Assembly: GCA_023245215.1 (NCBI GenBank)
Contig: JAHFKS010000010.1
Coordinates: 1-34,585, forward strand
Source of the DNA: Candidatus Microgenomates bacterium
GTDB lineage: Bacteria; Patescibacteriota; Microgenomatia; UBA1406; GWC2-37-13
Length of the DNA stretch: 34,585 bases
Direction of reading: 5' to 3'
Of the stretch, positions 34,531 through 34,585 are shown in pieces; positions within the stretch are counted from its first letter, which is position 1; the number at the start of each line of letters is the position of its first letter. Under the pieces are notes generated by a model. The model had not been told where the DNA came from, did no database searches, and saw only the letters and a program-made list of their open reading frames with translations. Both the position numbers and the translations under genes were made by a program.

Positions 34531-34585
34531 ATGCCTAAAAGAAAAGTTTCTTCGGTAAAAAGGGCCTCGGCCAAAATGAGCCCGG
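34531..34585 (+). CDS. Start of an unknown gene (cut by window edge)
   Basis: ATG at 34531 opens a frame that runs to the window end: MPKRKVSSVKRASAKMSP, very basic. The promoter at 34475-34503 points into it. Only 18 codons are visible, so neither family nor function can be given. Confidence 0.5.
   Translation, partial: MPKRKVSSVKRASAKMSP

Overview
The window looks like part of the chromosome of a Candidate Phyla Radiation (Patescibacteria) bacterium, most likely of the Microgenomates type. The grounds are the AT-leaning, tightly packed genome, housekeeping proteins cut down to fewer domains (ThrRS without TGS, PheT without the B2 domain, trigger factor without the PPIase domain, a short HolA-like protein), type IV pilus genes beside an otherwise minimal gene set, several lineage-style proteins of unknown function, and a 23S rRNA gene with no 16S or 5S next to it. 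TGA is used as a stop (recG, mtaB, the enolase-like gene), so the Gracilibacteria-type code does not apply. The lineage is inferred from content only; no 16S is present to test it.

Layout. 1-2850: pilB (cut by the left edge), pilT, pilC on +. 2851-4978: recG on -, preceded by an unlisted 36-residue membrane peptide gene. 5001-7547: class A penicillin-binding protein on +. 7563-13338: classic translation block thrS-infC-rpmI-rplT-pheS-pheT on -. 13414-15528: unknown protein, tRNA-Val and mtaB on -. 15602-18339: a secreted lysozyme-like protein behind a promoter plus terminator-like leader, a PPIase-less trigger factor, an unknown coiled-coil protein, and a second lysozyme-like paralogue on -. 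18397-21021: HD phosphohydrolase, tRNA-Lys, a small membrane protein, a wall-spanning T/P-stalk protein behind tRNA-Arg, and a membrane-anchored methyltransferase. 21014-26462: large membrane protein, small unknown protein, phosphohexomutase, holA-like, PfkB kinase, ruvC. 26483-29542: 23S rRNA and tRNA-Ala on -. 29742-34585: small tail-anchored protein on -, then PEP synthase, an enolase homologue without its active site, ruvA, a small protein on -, and the start of one more gene.

The strongest shared signal is regulatory. At most transcription-unit starts a -10 box lies 5 to 8 bases before the start codon, with no Shine-Dalgarno sequence, so the mRNAs should be leaderless. At three places the motif ATTATACT carries -10 boxes for both strands, giving compact divergent promoters. 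Genes overlap or abut at nearly all 3' ends. There is no gene-free stretch longer than 300 bases; the longest gaps (4858-5000, 15529-15686, 29543-29741) hold promoters, leaders or the small peptide gene. I saw no insertion sequence, phage gene, CRISPR array or cas gene.
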